Of a stretch of 64,000 nt of DNA, positions 9,115 to 17,849 are shown piece by piece. The stretch's first letter is position 1. The number at the start of each line of letters is the position of its first letter. Where the stretch lies: positions 124,001 through 188,000 of the forward strand of contig NZ_JARFML010000012.1 in the NCBI RefSeq assembly GCF_029167105.1. Direction: 5' to 3'. The translations under genes were made by a program, and so were the position numbers. The DNA is from Bradyrhizobium yuanmingense (GTDB lineage Bacteria > Pseudomonadota > Alphaproteobacteria > Rhizobiales > Xanthobacteraceae). Under the pieces are notes generated by a model. It saw only the letters and a program-made list of their open reading frames with translations, did no database searches and was not told the origin of the DNA.

Positions 9115-9636
9115 TCAGCCCGTCCGCCGTCTCGCTCTCACTTCAACCATCAACCGCCAGTCCGCTGCCGCGGCCGGCTTGACCTCCCCACGCCAGAGGA
9201 AGGAGTCGCCGGTGATCTCCGTGAAGCTCCAGCGCGTCAGCTCGCCGGATTCGGTCGTGCCTTCCTGCACGATGTCCTCGCCGCGAGGACGGCCGATCTG
9301 CTGCCGGAACACGCGGCGGCCCGGATCGAACCAGGAAATCCGCCACGCATCCAAGGCCGGATCGTAGACGCGCAGCGTCGTGCCGTACCAATTTCCGGCG
9401 ATTGGAAAGGCTGCGCTGCCCGCTGGCCGGGGAATGATCCAGACGTCCTGCACCGCACGGCCTTCCAGCACCCAGCCGAAATGGATTTCGCCCGGCGCGG
9501 TGTGGCTTCTGCCGTCCGGTCCAAAGGCGGTGATCTCGGCGTCCCAGTCGCCGACGAAACGGCCGTAGAGCCGGAGCGCGGCCGCGTGCTCGGGATGCGG
9601 TGCGCTGGCGTGAAGAAGTCTCGCAAAGTCGTTCAT
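9115..9636 (-). CDS. Hypothetical beta-barrel protein (DUF1579/lipocalin-like)
   Basis: 173 residues. ATG 9636 is chosen because GGAGAGCAAC precedes it; the frame extends to 9666 without a ribosome site. The pattern of alternating strands with conserved Trp/Gly (GDWDAEITAFGP, HFGWVLEGRAVQDVW, ISWFDPGRR) resembles the small DUF1579-type barrel proteins. There is no signal peptide. Function unknown. Confidence 0.65.
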   Translation of the reverse strand: MNDFARLLHASAPHPEHAAALRLYGRFVGDWDAEITAFGPDGRSHTAPGEIHFGWVLEGRAVQDVWIIPRPAGSAAFPIAGNWYGTTLRVYDPALDAWRISWFDPGRRVFRQQIGRPRGEDIVQEGTTESGELTRWSFTEITGDSFLWRGEVKPAAAADWRLMVEVRARRRTG

Positions 9637-9707
9637 GTTGCTCTCCTGCTGCGGAGGATTCAGCACGGATGAGCCGCGGGCGACTTGGAGAAAATTGCCG
9701 TCGCTCG

Positions 9708-10652
9708 TCAGGTCTTGCTCAGCGACAGATGTCTCATGGGACGATCGGCCTCCGCCTGCGTCGACCGATTGCTCGAGCTCTCAGCACGCCAGATGGCGAC
9801 AACGGCGACAATGACGAGACTCGCGCCCACCAGCATCATGCGAGAGAACGGCTCTCCGAGCACGAGAGTGCCGAGCAGCACCGCGATGACCGGATTGACG
9901 AATGTGTAGGTCGAGACCAGGGAGGTCGAGACATTCTCGAGCAGCCAATTGTAGGCGGCGAAGCCGATCACGCTGCCGGAGACGATCAGCCAAAGTGCTG
10001 ATGCAACGGACGTCATCGAGACCTCGCTCGGTCTAAAACTCTCCAGCTCCCCCGTGAGCCAGCTGATCGCGAACAACACGGCACCGCCGACCGATAGCTG
10101 CATGCCCGACAGCGCGATCGCGGATGCTTGATGCGACATGCCGCGCGACAGCACGGTGCCGATCGACCACGACAGCGCCGCAGCGAGCAGCCAGACGATC
10201 GGAAGCATGCTGATTCCGGCCTGCTCGGCGTTCTGCCATGCCACGAGCCCGACGCCCACGAAGCCGGGGACGAGCGCGAGCAGCGCGATCGGCCGCGGGC
10301 GCTGATCGCCCGGAAAGAGCGTGTCCGCCAGCAGGATCCAGAACGGAATCGTGGCGAGCACGATGGCGGCCACGCCGGACGGAACCGATTGCTGTGCGAA
10401 GGCGAGAACGCCGTGGCAGCCGACGAAGAAGAGCAGCCCGCAAAGGCCTGCCTGCAACCATGTCCGGCCCGGGGCATTCGCGACATGCCTGCCGCTCAAG
10501 GCGAGCAAGATCATGCCGCCGCATAACGATCGAACTGCCATCAGCAGAAACGGCGGTATCGATTGCAGGCCCAGAGTGATGGCGAAATAGGTGGAACCCC
10601 ACAGGAGATAGATGGCTGCAAACGAGCCGATGACCAGGAACCGTCTGCTCAT
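9708..10652 (-). CDS. EamA/DMT-family transporter
   Basis: 314 residues with about ten hydrophobic helices in two EamA repeats (about 5-140 and 150-290). The LLWGSTYFAI segment in the first helix is typical of RhaT/YdcZ-type drug/metabolite exporters. ATG 10652 is preceded by GGAGCAATC; an in-frame GTG at 10688 adds 12 unlikely residues. It should export a metabolite or amino acid across the inner membrane. Substrate unknown. Confidence 0.85.
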   Translation of the reverse strand: MSRRFLVIGSFAAIYLLWGSTYFAITLGLQSIPPFLLMAVRSLCGGMILLALSGRHVANAPGRTWLQAGLCGLLFFVGCHGVLAFAQQSVPSGVAAIVLATIPFWILLADTLFPGDQRPRPIALLALVPGFVGVGLVAWQNAEQAGISMLPIVWLLAAALSWSIGTVLSRGMSHQASAIALSGMQLSVGGAVLFAISWLTGELESFRPSEVSMTSVASALWLIVSGSVIGFAAYNWLLENVSTSLVSTYTFVNPVIAVLLGTLVLGEPFSRMMLVGASLVIVAVVAIWRAESSSNRSTQAEADRPMRHLSLSKT

Positions 10653-10720
10653 GATTGCTCCGACTGAGGTGGGTCTTGGAGCAACCAAGTCGTTGACGGG
10701 TGATGCGTTCCGGTTCTGAG

Positions 10721-11533
10721 TCAGACCCCGTCGAGGATGATCACCGTCGGCTTGGTCGGCAGCGTATCCCGCGACATCCGGAACGAGCGTTCGACGCGCC
10801 GGTCGATCTCGAACTGCTGGCCGATCCGGCGCATGAAGTCCTCGAGCGGGGTGGCGAAGCGGTGCATCGGCAGCACCACCGAGGCGCGCAGGCGCTTGGT
10901 GATGTCGGAGATGCCTTCGAGCGTCATGGTATAGGTGCCGTCGATCGGCACCATCACGATGTCGAGCCGTCCGATCTGGGCGAAATGGCTGTCGTCGAGC
11001 TTGTGATGGAGGTGGCCGAGATGGCCGATGCAGAGGCCGGCCGCCTCGAAGATGAAGATGGAATTGCCGTCGCGGATCATGTCCGCGCCGGCATCGTCGC
11101 CGAAATAGCGGCGGATGTCGGTGGTGACGTTGCGGATGAAGGTATCGCTGATGCGCTGCGACACGATCGCCGGCTTGCCGTCCTCGCTCCAGCCATGCAG
11201 CACGTGGGGAATGCGCTTGTCCGGAAAGAGAGTGTAATGGGTGCTGTGCGCCCGGTTCATGGTGACGACATCGGGCAGTCGCCCGACCTGATAGGCGCCG
11301 CTATAGTCGGTCGCGATGCGCAAGCCGGCGGGCGTGTCGATGAAATAAGTGGAGTGGCCGGCATAGGTGATCTCGACCTCGGCCGCAGCTGCAGCCTGCC
11401 TGAAGACGACCGGCATGATCCGCGGCGCCGCATTGGCCATCGCCAGGCATTCGCTGCGCAGTGGCTGCTGGGCCAGGGCAGGGGTCAGGAATGCGCCGAA
11501 CAGCGCGATAGCCGCCAAAACCAGTTGCCGCAT
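10721..11533 (-). CDS. Exported metallo-beta-lactamase-fold protein
   Basis: 270 residues from ATG 11533 (GGGGAC upstream), with a Sec signal peptide (about 1-22, ending ALAQQ). The core begins with VEITYAGHSTYFIDT, typical of UlaG-like MBL proteins. The metal site looks degenerate: where HxHxDH is expected, NRAHSTHY appears, although GHLGHLHHKLDD and LPMHRF later keep further histidines. It may be a periplasmic hydrolase with altered metal binding or a non-catalytic relative. Confidence 0.75.
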   Translation of the reverse strand: MRQLVLAAIALFGAFLTPALAQQPLRSECLAMANAAPRIMPVVFRQAAAAAEVEITYAGHSTYFIDTPAGLRIATDYSGAYQVGRLPDVVTMNRAHSTHYTLFPDKRIPHVLHGWSEDGKPAIVSQRISDTFIRNVTTDIRRYFGDDAGADMIRDGNSIFIFEAAGLCIGHLGHLHHKLDDSHFAQIGRLDIVMVPIDGTYTMTLEGISDITKRLRASVVLPMHRFATPLEDFMRRIGQQFEIDRRVERSFRMSRDTLPTKPTVIILDGV

Positions 11534-11624
11534 GGATCCGTCCCCGATGACTTCACAGCGAAGTCTAGCGTGCAATGCGGAGCCTCGCCAATGGGGGGCG
11601 ATCAACAGCGCGTCAGTGTCGCAC

Positions 11625-13154
11625 CTATTGCTCGCGCTTCGGGCTGAACTTCCAGGTGACCGCGACGAGGCCTGCGGTGATCAGGCCGCTGATGAGGCCG
11701 GCCAGGGGCAGGGCGAGCAGCAGTGCGGCACTGGCGGCCCAGCCGATCGAGGAGAAGGCCTCGGCGAAGGTTGCAAGCCGCGAAGACGTCTGGCGGCGTC
11801 GGAATTGGCTACGCCTTGCCTGCACCCGGAACCAGAGCTGGATCGCGGTCGCCGAGGCCGCGCTGATGACGATCGCACCCGCGCTGATTGCGGCCTGGGA
11901 TGGCGAGGCAAAGGCCAGCGCCGCGAGCAGAGGAGCGAAGATCGCGGTGATCCCGATCAGCACCACCTCGATCTTGGCACGGATGATGCCGGACGGCATC
12001 AAGGGCGCGGTCGCGACCAAGTCGGGCGCGTCCTCGCCCGAGATCGTCAGCCAGGCGAGCCCGCCGGCTAGCTGTCCGGCCGCCATCACGATGACGGGTG
12101 TGATCAGTGTCAGCGCCGCGGAGCTGTCGGCGAAATTGCGCCAGAGCAGGAGCGCCGGCGGCACCAGATAGAGCAGCTGCATCAAGGTCTGGGAGATCAG
12201 CCATGGATCGCGCCACAGCAGCATGAATTCCTTGCGACGCAGCGCCTGCTGGCGCGATCCGCCGCGGAACGGGCGCTCCTTGGCACGGACGCGGCCGGAC
12301 GTGGCGTAGGCCGCCGCATCGATCGCGGTGTCGGCAAATTGGTGCGAGAAGATCGCCATCACGCCGCCGAGCATGACCAGAGCGAGCGCGAGAAGCAGCG
12401 CCAGCGCCTCGCTGTCGCCCATCGCTGCCCGCGCCGGCCACCACCAGATGCTGTCGACGTCGGGGGCGTAGGCGGCAACGCTGCCCGAGGTCAGGATGGT
12501 GAAGCGCGACAGCGTGCCGTAGGACATGATCGCGGCGACCTGAAGCGCGATCACGAAACCCGCACCGATGATGGCGGCGAGGATCTGTGCGATCAGGCGC
12601 GTCCGCGCCGGGCCGATCAACCGGAACAGGAGAATGGTAACGGCGATCGCGATCGCCGCCGCGGACAGGCCCATCGCAATGACGACGCCGAAGGCCGCCA
12701 GCCAGCGCGCGCCGCCGCCGATCACCAGAACGTCGATGAAGGGCGTCGAGAACAGCAGCGCCAGCACGGTGACGGTCAGCGCGATCGCGGCGATGCGGAC
12801 CGAGAACAGATTGGCCAGCCGCGCCGGCGAGGACATGATCAGGTCGAGATCGGCGCGGGCATAGAATACCCGCGTCACGGATTCGATCGCCTGCGACAGC
12901 ATCAAGGTCCAGGCGAGAAAGATCGTCGCCGAAATCACGATCAGAGAGGATTTGTCGAGCGGCAGCTGCAGGTCGGCGAAACGGCCGATCACCGCCCAGG
13001 CCGGCAGGTGGAGCAGCGCGGCGAAGCACATGAGGCCGATCATTGCGGCGCGCGCCCGTTTGCGCCGCCCGCCCGTCATCATGGCCAGCCATTCGCGCCA
13101 GGCGAGCCGCAGCTCGTGGCGGGCAAACCAGGACAGCGCGCTGGCCGAGCTCAT
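11625..13154 (-). CDS. ABC exporter membrane subunit
   Basis: 509 residues with about 10-12 hydrophobic helices and soluble loops, including an Arg/Lys-rich loop near 285-315. It overlaps the ATP-binding gene by four bases (13151-13154, ATGA), showing translational coupling. The pair forms an ABC-2-like transporter of unknown substrate. The family is not one of the well-named permeases. Confidence 0.8.
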   Translation of the reverse strand: MSSASALSWFARHELRLAWREWLAMMTGGRRKRARAAMIGLMCFAALLHLPAWAVIGRFADLQLPLDKSSLIVISATIFLAWTLMLSQAIESVTRVFYARADLDLIMSSPARLANLFSVRIAAIALTVTVLALLFSTPFIDVLVIGGGARWLAAFGVVIAMGLSAAAIAIAVTILLFRLIGPARTRLIAQILAAIIGAGFVIALQVAAIMSYGTLSRFTILTSGSVAAYAPDVDSIWWWPARAAMGDSEALALLLALALVMLGGVMAIFSHQFADTAIDAAAYATSGRVRAKERPFRGGSRQQALRRKEFMLLWRDPWLISQTLMQLLYLVPPALLLWRNFADSSAALTLITPVIVMAAGQLAGGLAWLTISGEDAPDLVATAPLMPSGIIRAKIEVVLIGITAIFAPLLAALAFASPSQAAISAGAIVISAASATAIQLWFRVQARRSQFRRRQTSSRLATFAEAFSSIGWAASAALLLALPLAGLISGLITAGLVAVTWKFSPKREQ

Positions 13155-13900
13155 GCCGCTTCCTGAAGCGTCACCAGCGCGATGAAGAGGTCTTCCAGGC
13201 TGGTGTCGGCATGGCCGTTCTGGTGGCGCAGCTCGGTGAGCGTGCCTTCCGCGACCAGGCGGCCGGAGGCGATCACGCCGATGCGGTCGGCCATGCGCTC
13301 GGCGACTTCGAGGATATGCGTGGTCATGATGACGGTGCAGCCGGCGCGGACGCGCGCGCTGAGCAGGCCCTTCACATGGCGGGCCGAGACCGCATCGAGC
13401 CCCGTCAAGGGTTCATCGAGGATGATGAGGCGGGGATCGTGCACCAGCGCCCCTGCGAGAGCGACCTTCTGGCGCATGCCCTTGGAAAAGCCTTCGCAGC
13501 GCTCGTGGCGGTGCGCCTCGAGGCCGAGCGAATCGAGCAGTTCCTCGGCGGCCGGTTGCGCGATCGACGGCGCGATGCCCCAGAGGCCCGCGACGAATTC
13601 GAGATATTCGAGCGGGGTGAGCTTGTCGTAGATCATGGGCTCGTCGGAGACCCAGGCCATCACCTGCTTGGCGGCGACGGGGTCTTGGAGCGCATCGATG
13701 CCGAAGATCGAGACGGCGCCGGCATCGGGCCTGAGCAGGCCCGCAACCATGCGTAAAGTGGTGGTCTTGCCGGCGCCATTGGGGCCGACCAGCGCGTAGA
13801 ATTCGCCGGCGTGAATGGTGAGATCGAGGCTGTCGACCGCCAGACGGTCAAAACGCTTCGTTAACCCTCGGACTTCCAGGGCCGAGTTGTCCGGCTTCAT
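13151..13900 (-). CDS. ABC transporter ATP-binding protein
   Basis: 249 residues from ATG 13900 (GGATGG about ten bases upstream; an in-frame GTG at 13909 is possible). Walker A GPNGAGKTT lies near residue 38, a signature-like FSKGMRQKVALAGAL near 130, Walker B LIILDEPLTGLD near 155, and the H-loop histidine in TTHILE near 190. It is an exporter-type ABC-2 ATPase with the permease downstream. Confidence 0.9.
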   Translation of the reverse strand: MKPDNSALEVRGLTKRFDRLAVDSLDLTIHAGEFYALVGPNGAGKTTTLRMVAGLLRPDAGAVSIFGIDALQDPVAAKQVMAWVSDEPMIYDKLTPLEYLEFVAGLWGIAPSIAQPAAEELLDSLGLEAHRHERCEGFSKGMRQKVALAGALVHDPRLIILDEPLTGLDAVSARHVKGLLSARVRAGCTVIMTTHILEVAERMADRIGVIASGRLVAEGTLTELRHQNGHADTSLEDLFIALVTLQEAA

Positions 13901-14174
13901 GACGGCCACACCATCCGGTTTGCATCGCCCGCGACCATGACCCGAAGATGTTTCGGCACCGTGAATCGCACTGCCGCAAATTCCGTCAACCGGATTGGAC
14001 TAAAGGCAAGGCATCCCGACAAGTCACCGTTTGTTGACAGCGCGCGGGCGTTCAGGCTGAATTGATTCCGGACAAATGGCGCGAACGCGGCGAAACGACT
14101 GCGTAGCGACTGGACACAAGATGCGGCAAGGCGGCCTCGAAGAACGCCGGTTGCATCGGGGAGGACGCGCGTCA

Positions 14175-15050
14175 ATGCTGGATTTCGTTCAGCAGCTGGT
14201 CAGCGGTGTTGCGCTCGGCTGCGTCTACGGCCTGATCGCGCTCGGCTTCGTGCTCGTCTACAAGGCCACCGAAGTCGTCAATTTTGCCCAGGGCGATCTG
14301 ATGATGCTGGGCGGTTTCTTCGCCTTCACCTTCATCGGCATGATGGGCCTGAACTACTGGATCGGCTTCGCCGGTGCGGTGGCCGCCATGGCGTTGTTCG
14401 GGATGCTGGCCGAGCGCGTGGTCGTGCGGCCGATCCTCGGCTATCCCCAGTTCTCCATCATCATGGTCACGATCGGTCTCGGCTATTTTCTGCGTTCGGT
14501 CGCCGGGATGATCTGGGGCACCGACGACCTGAAGATCGAGACGCCGTTCAGCCAGGGCGTGCTGCGCATGGGCTCGCTGGTGCTCGCCTACGACAAGCTC
14601 TCGGTGATCGCAGCGACGATGATCCTGTGCACCCTGCTCTGGCTGTTCTTCAACAAGACCACGCTCGGCACCGCGATGCGCGCCAGCTCCGAGAACATGT
14701 TGGCAGCCTATTACATGGGCATTCCGGTCAAGCGCGTGGTGGCGGTGGTCTGGGCGATCAGCGCGGCGGTCGCGACCTGCGCCGGCGTGCTGCTGGCGCC
14801 GATCACCTTCATCCACTCCAATGTCGGCCTCGTGCTCGGCCTGAAGGCGTTTCCCGCCGCCGTGCTCGGCGGTTTCGGCTCGATCCCGGGCGCGGTGGTC
14901 GGCGGCGTCCTGATCGGCGTGATCGAGAGCATGGCCGGCTTTTACCTGCCCGAGGGCTGGAAGGACGCCGCGCCTTACATCGTGCTGCTCACCGTGCTGC
15001 TGCTGAAGCCCGAGGGCCTGTTCGGCCTCCACGTCCGCAAGAAGGTCTGA
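14175..15050 (+). CDS. livH: Branched-chain amino acid-type ABC permease LivH
   Basis: 291 residues from ATG 14175 with GGAGG upstream; the frame is open further upstream but there lacks permease features. Eight or so membrane helices carry the LivH hallmarks GCVYGLIALGFVLVYKATE and NFAQGDLMMLGG near the N-terminus and a VLGGFGSIPGAVVGG segment near 235, which fits the ATPase-contacting loop. It starts a six-gene cluster (livH-livM-livG-livF-acs-livK). The embedded acyl-CoA synthetase suggests the real cargo may be a carboxylic or aromatic acid rather than Leu/Ile/Val. Confidence 0.92.
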   Translation: MLDFVQQLVSGVALGCVYGLIALGFVLVYKATEVVNFAQGDLMMLGGFFAFTFIGMMGLNYWIGFAGAVAAMALFGMLAERVVVRPILGYPQFSIIMVTIGLGYFLRSVAGMIWGTDDLKIETPFSQGVLRMGSLVLAYDKLSVIAATMILCTLLWLFFNKTTLGTAMRASSENMLAAYYMGIPVKRVVAVVWAISAAVATCAGVLLAPITFIHSNVGLVLGLKAFPAAVLGGFGSIPGAVVGGVLIGVIESMAGFYLPEGWKDAAPYIVLLTVLLLKPEGLFGLHVRKKV

Positions 15051-15055
15051 ACGCC

Positions 15056-16207
15056 ATGCGCTTCCTGTTCAAGACCGACTACGAGGACGACATCAAGCTG
15101 TTCCCGCATTCGGGCTACGTCGTCACCTACGGCGTCCTGCTCGCGCTGCTGCTGATCGCGCCCCACGTGCTCTCCAGCTACCTGATGAGCCAGCTCGTCT
15201 TCGTCTGCATCTATGCGATCGTCGGCGTGGCGCTGCTGATCCTGACCGGCTTCACCGGCCAGGCCTCGCTTGGGCACGCGGCGTTCCTCGCGATCGGCGC
15301 CTACACGGCGGCGTACTTGCAGAAATACAACGTGCCGTTCCCCGTCTACTTCCTCGCCGCCGGGCTGTTGACCGGCATCATCGGCGCGATGGTCGGCTTT
15401 CCGGCGCTGCGCCTCACCGGCATCTATCTCGTCATCGCCACCATCTCGTTTGCCCTCATCGTGGAGGAGATCCTGGCGCGGTGGGAAAGCGTTACCCACG
15501 GTAACGAGGGCATGCGGGTCAAGACGCTGTCGCTGCTCGGCGTCGCCGTGCCGCGCGACAGCCCGACCTTCTATTACCTCTGCCTCGCCGTGCTGGTGCT
15601 GACCATCGTCGGCACGCTCAATCTGCTGCGTTCGCCGACGGGCCGCGCCTTCGTCGCGATCCGCGATTCCGAGACGGCGGCGCGCAGCATGGGCGTCAAT
15701 GTCGCGCTCTACAAGGTGAAATCGTTCGCGATCTCGGCTGCGATCACCGGCTTTGCCGGCGTCCTGTTTGCGCACAAGCTCTCCTTCATCTCGCCGGAGA
15801 TGTTCACGCTTCAGCTCTCGATCGAGTTCATCATCGTGATCCTGATCGGCGGCACCTTCAGCCTGCACGGCGCCGTGCTCGGCGCGATCTTCATCGTGAT
15901 GATCGACCCGTTCCTCACCTATCTCAAGGACGACATGCCCGGCATCATCGCCGGCATTGCCGCGACATTCGGCGCCGGCACGGCGACTGCGGGCAATATC
16001 GAGGCGAAGGTCGCGGCCTTCGCCTCGCTCAACGGCCTGAAGGGCGCGATCTACGGCATCATCATCGTGCTGTTCGTGCTGTTCGAGCCGCTCGGGCTCT
16101 ACGGCCGCTGGCTCAAGATCAAGCTCTTCTTCCAACTGTTCCCGCTCTACAAGCGCGCCACCTTCAAGCGGCAGAAGATCTACGTGAAGTCGGAGCGCAA
16201 TCGATGA
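15056..16207 (+). CDS. livM: Branched-chain amino acid-type ABC permease LivM
   Basis: 383 residues from ATG 15056, five bases after the livH stop; a longer in-frame ORF back to 14627 overlaps livH and is rejected. LivM signatures include LTGFTGQASLGHAAFLAIGA near residue 65 and the LIGGTFSLHGAVLGA loop near 265. About nine membrane helices. The C-terminus is basic. It ends in an ATGA overlap with livG. Confidence 0.92.
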   Translation: MRFLFKTDYEDDIKLFPHSGYVVTYGVLLALLLIAPHVLSSYLMSQLVFVCIYAIVGVALLILTGFTGQASLGHAAFLAIGAYTAAYLQKYNVPFPVYFLAAGLLTGIIGAMVGFPALRLTGIYLVIATISFALIVEEILARWESVTHGNEGMRVKTLSLLGVAVPRDSPTFYYLCLAVLVLTIVGTLNLLRSPTGRAFVAIRDSETAARSMGVNVALYKVKSFAISAAITGFAGVLFAHKLSFISPEMFTLQLSIEFIIVILIGGTFSLHGAVLGAIFIVMIDPFLTYLKDDMPGIIAGIAATFGAGTATAGNIEAKVAAFASLNGLKGAIYGIIIVLFVLFEPLGLYGRWLKIKLFFQLFPLYKRATFKRQKIYVKSERNR

Positions 16208-16962
16208 GCTATTTTCGCGCCGAGAACCTGTCGCTGCATTTCGGCGGCCTCAAGGCGGTCGATGCGGTCTCGTTCGCGGTGGAGAAGGGCGAGATCCTCT
16301 CGATCATCGGGCCGAACGGAGCCGGCAAGAGCTCGATCTTCAACCTGATCTCGCGGATCTACCGGCCGACCTCGGGCCGCATCTTCTTCGAGGACCAGGA
16401 CATCACCGAGCAGCCGCCATACGACATCGCCAAGCTCGGCATCGCCCGTACCTTCCAGAACATCGAGCTGTTCGAGAACGCGACCGTGCTGTCGAACCTT
16501 CTGGTCGGCCGCCACCGCCATTCGACCACGCAGCTGTGGCAGGAGCTCTTGTTCCTGCCGAGCGTGCGGGCCAACGAAAAGGTTCACCGCCGCCGGGTCG
16601 AGCAGGTCATCGAATTCCTCGACCTCGAACCCTATCGCGACAAGCTGATCTCGGGCCTGCCTTACGGCGTGCGCAAGGTGATCGAGCTGGCGCGCGCGCT
16701 GTGCTCGGAGCCGAAGCTGATCCTGCTGGACGAGCCGTCCTCGGGTCTCAACGTGGAGGAGACCGGCGATATGTCGTTCTGGATTCGGGACATGAGAACC
16801 GAGCTCGGCATCACGGTGCTGATGGTCGAGCACGACATGTCGCTGGTCAACCGGGTCTCCGATCGCGTCATCGCACTGAACTACGGAAGGGTGCTGGCGA
16901 TGGGCTCGCCCGCTGAAGTGCAGCAGCACCCCGACGTCGTCGCCGCGTATCTGGGAGCCTGA
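16204..16962 (+). CDS. livG: ABC transporter ATPase LivG
   Basis: 252 residues. Walker A GPNGAGKSS lies near 36-44, followed by the LivG-typical GIARTFQNIELF (Q-loop region) near 80. The signature position reads LPYGVRKVIELARAL instead of canonical LSGGQ, as usual in LivG proteins; Walker B is LILLDEPSSGLN near 170 and the H-loop VEHDM near 200. It pairs with LivF on the LivHM channel. Confidence 0.93.
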   Translation: MSYFRAENLSLHFGGLKAVDAVSFAVEKGEILSIIGPNGAGKSSIFNLISRIYRPTSGRIFFEDQDITEQPPYDIAKLGIARTFQNIELFENATVLSNLLVGRHRHSTTQLWQELLFLPSVRANEKVHRRRVEQVIEFLDLEPYRDKLISGLPYGVRKVIELARALCSEPKLILLDEPSSGLNVEETGDMSFWIRDMRTELGITVLMVEHDMSLVNRVSDRVIALNYGRVLAMGSPAEVQQHPDVVAAYLGA

Positions 16963-16965
16963 CCG

Positions 16966-17754
16966 ATGGATGCCGCTGCGCCCCAGGATATCATCCTCAA
17001 GCTCTCCAACATCGAGAGCTATTACGGGCCGATCATGGCGATCCGCGGCATCTCGCTGGAGGTGCCGCGCGGGCGCATCGTCACGCTGCTCGGGGCCAAC
17101 GGGGCCGGCAAGACCACCGTGCTAAAGACCATCTCCGGCATCCTCGATCCGCAGAAGGGCGCGATCGAATTCATGGGCAAGCCGATCCAGCGCATGGAGG
17201 CCGACCGCATCGTGCGGCTCGGCCTCAGCCACGTGCCGGAGGGGCGCGAGGTGTTCCCGTTCCTTTCGGTGCGCGAGAACCTGATGATGGGTGCCTATCC
17301 GCGCAAGGATCGGGACGGCGTCGCGGAGGATATGGAGCGCGTCTACGGCTATTTCCCGCGCCTGAAGGAGCGCATCAACCAGCCGGCGGGCCAGCTCTCC
17401 GGAGGCGAGCAGCAGATGCTCGCGATCGGGCGCGCGCTGATGAACCGGCCGACGCTGCTCTTGCTCGACGAGCCATCGCTCGGCCTGTCGCCGCTGCTGG
17501 TGAAGGAGATCTTCACCATCATCCGCCGGGTCAACGAGGAGCAGGGCATGTCGATCCTGCTGGTCGAGCAGAATGCCAAGGTGGCGCTGGAAACCGCCCA
17601 TTACGGCTATGTGCTGGAAATCGGCCGTATCGTGATGAACGATACCTGCGACCGCTTGATGCATTCCCAGGACATCCAGGAATTCTACCTTGGCGCCAAG
17701 GAAGCGGGCGCGCGCGGCGAGCGGCGCTGGAAAAAGAAGAAGACGTGGCGGTGA
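16966..17754 (+). CDS. livF: ABC transporter ATPase LivF
   Basis: 262 residues. Walker A GANGAGKTT is near 40, the LivF-specific SHVPEGREVFPFLSVRENL is near 85, the signature QLSGGEQQMLAIGRAL near 142, and Walker B LLLLDEPSLGLSP near 165. A Lys/Arg-rich tail extends beyond the usual LivF end by about 20 residues. It follows livG by three bases. Confidence 0.93.
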   Translation: MDAAAPQDIILKLSNIESYYGPIMAIRGISLEVPRGRIVTLLGANGAGKTTVLKTISGILDPQKGAIEFMGKPIQRMEADRIVRLGLSHVPEGREVFPFLSVRENLMMGAYPRKDRDGVAEDMERVYGYFPRLKERINQPAGQLSGGEQQMLAIGRALMNRPTLLLLDEPSLGLSPLLVKEIFTIIRRVNEEQGMSILLVEQNAKVALETAHYGYVLEIGRIVMNDTCDRLMHSQDIQEFYLGAKEAGARGERRWKKKKTWR

Positions 17755-17849
17755 GGACGAGCTGGCAGTAAGATGAGCTTGCCCAACGTTGAGCAAAGAC
17801 CGGCCGGCAAGGCAGGCAGCGGACGGAAGGCGACAAGGAGGAGAGGCGC

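Noticed and set aside
14033..14062. Sigma-70 promoter for livH
   Set aside because: TTGACA is present, but the -10 position (CTGAAT) fits poorly.
14172..16135. Long minus-strand ORFs opposite livH and livM
   Set aside because: They mirror the codon bias of complete LivH and LivM genes and have His/Asp/Glu/Arg-rich compositions without domains.
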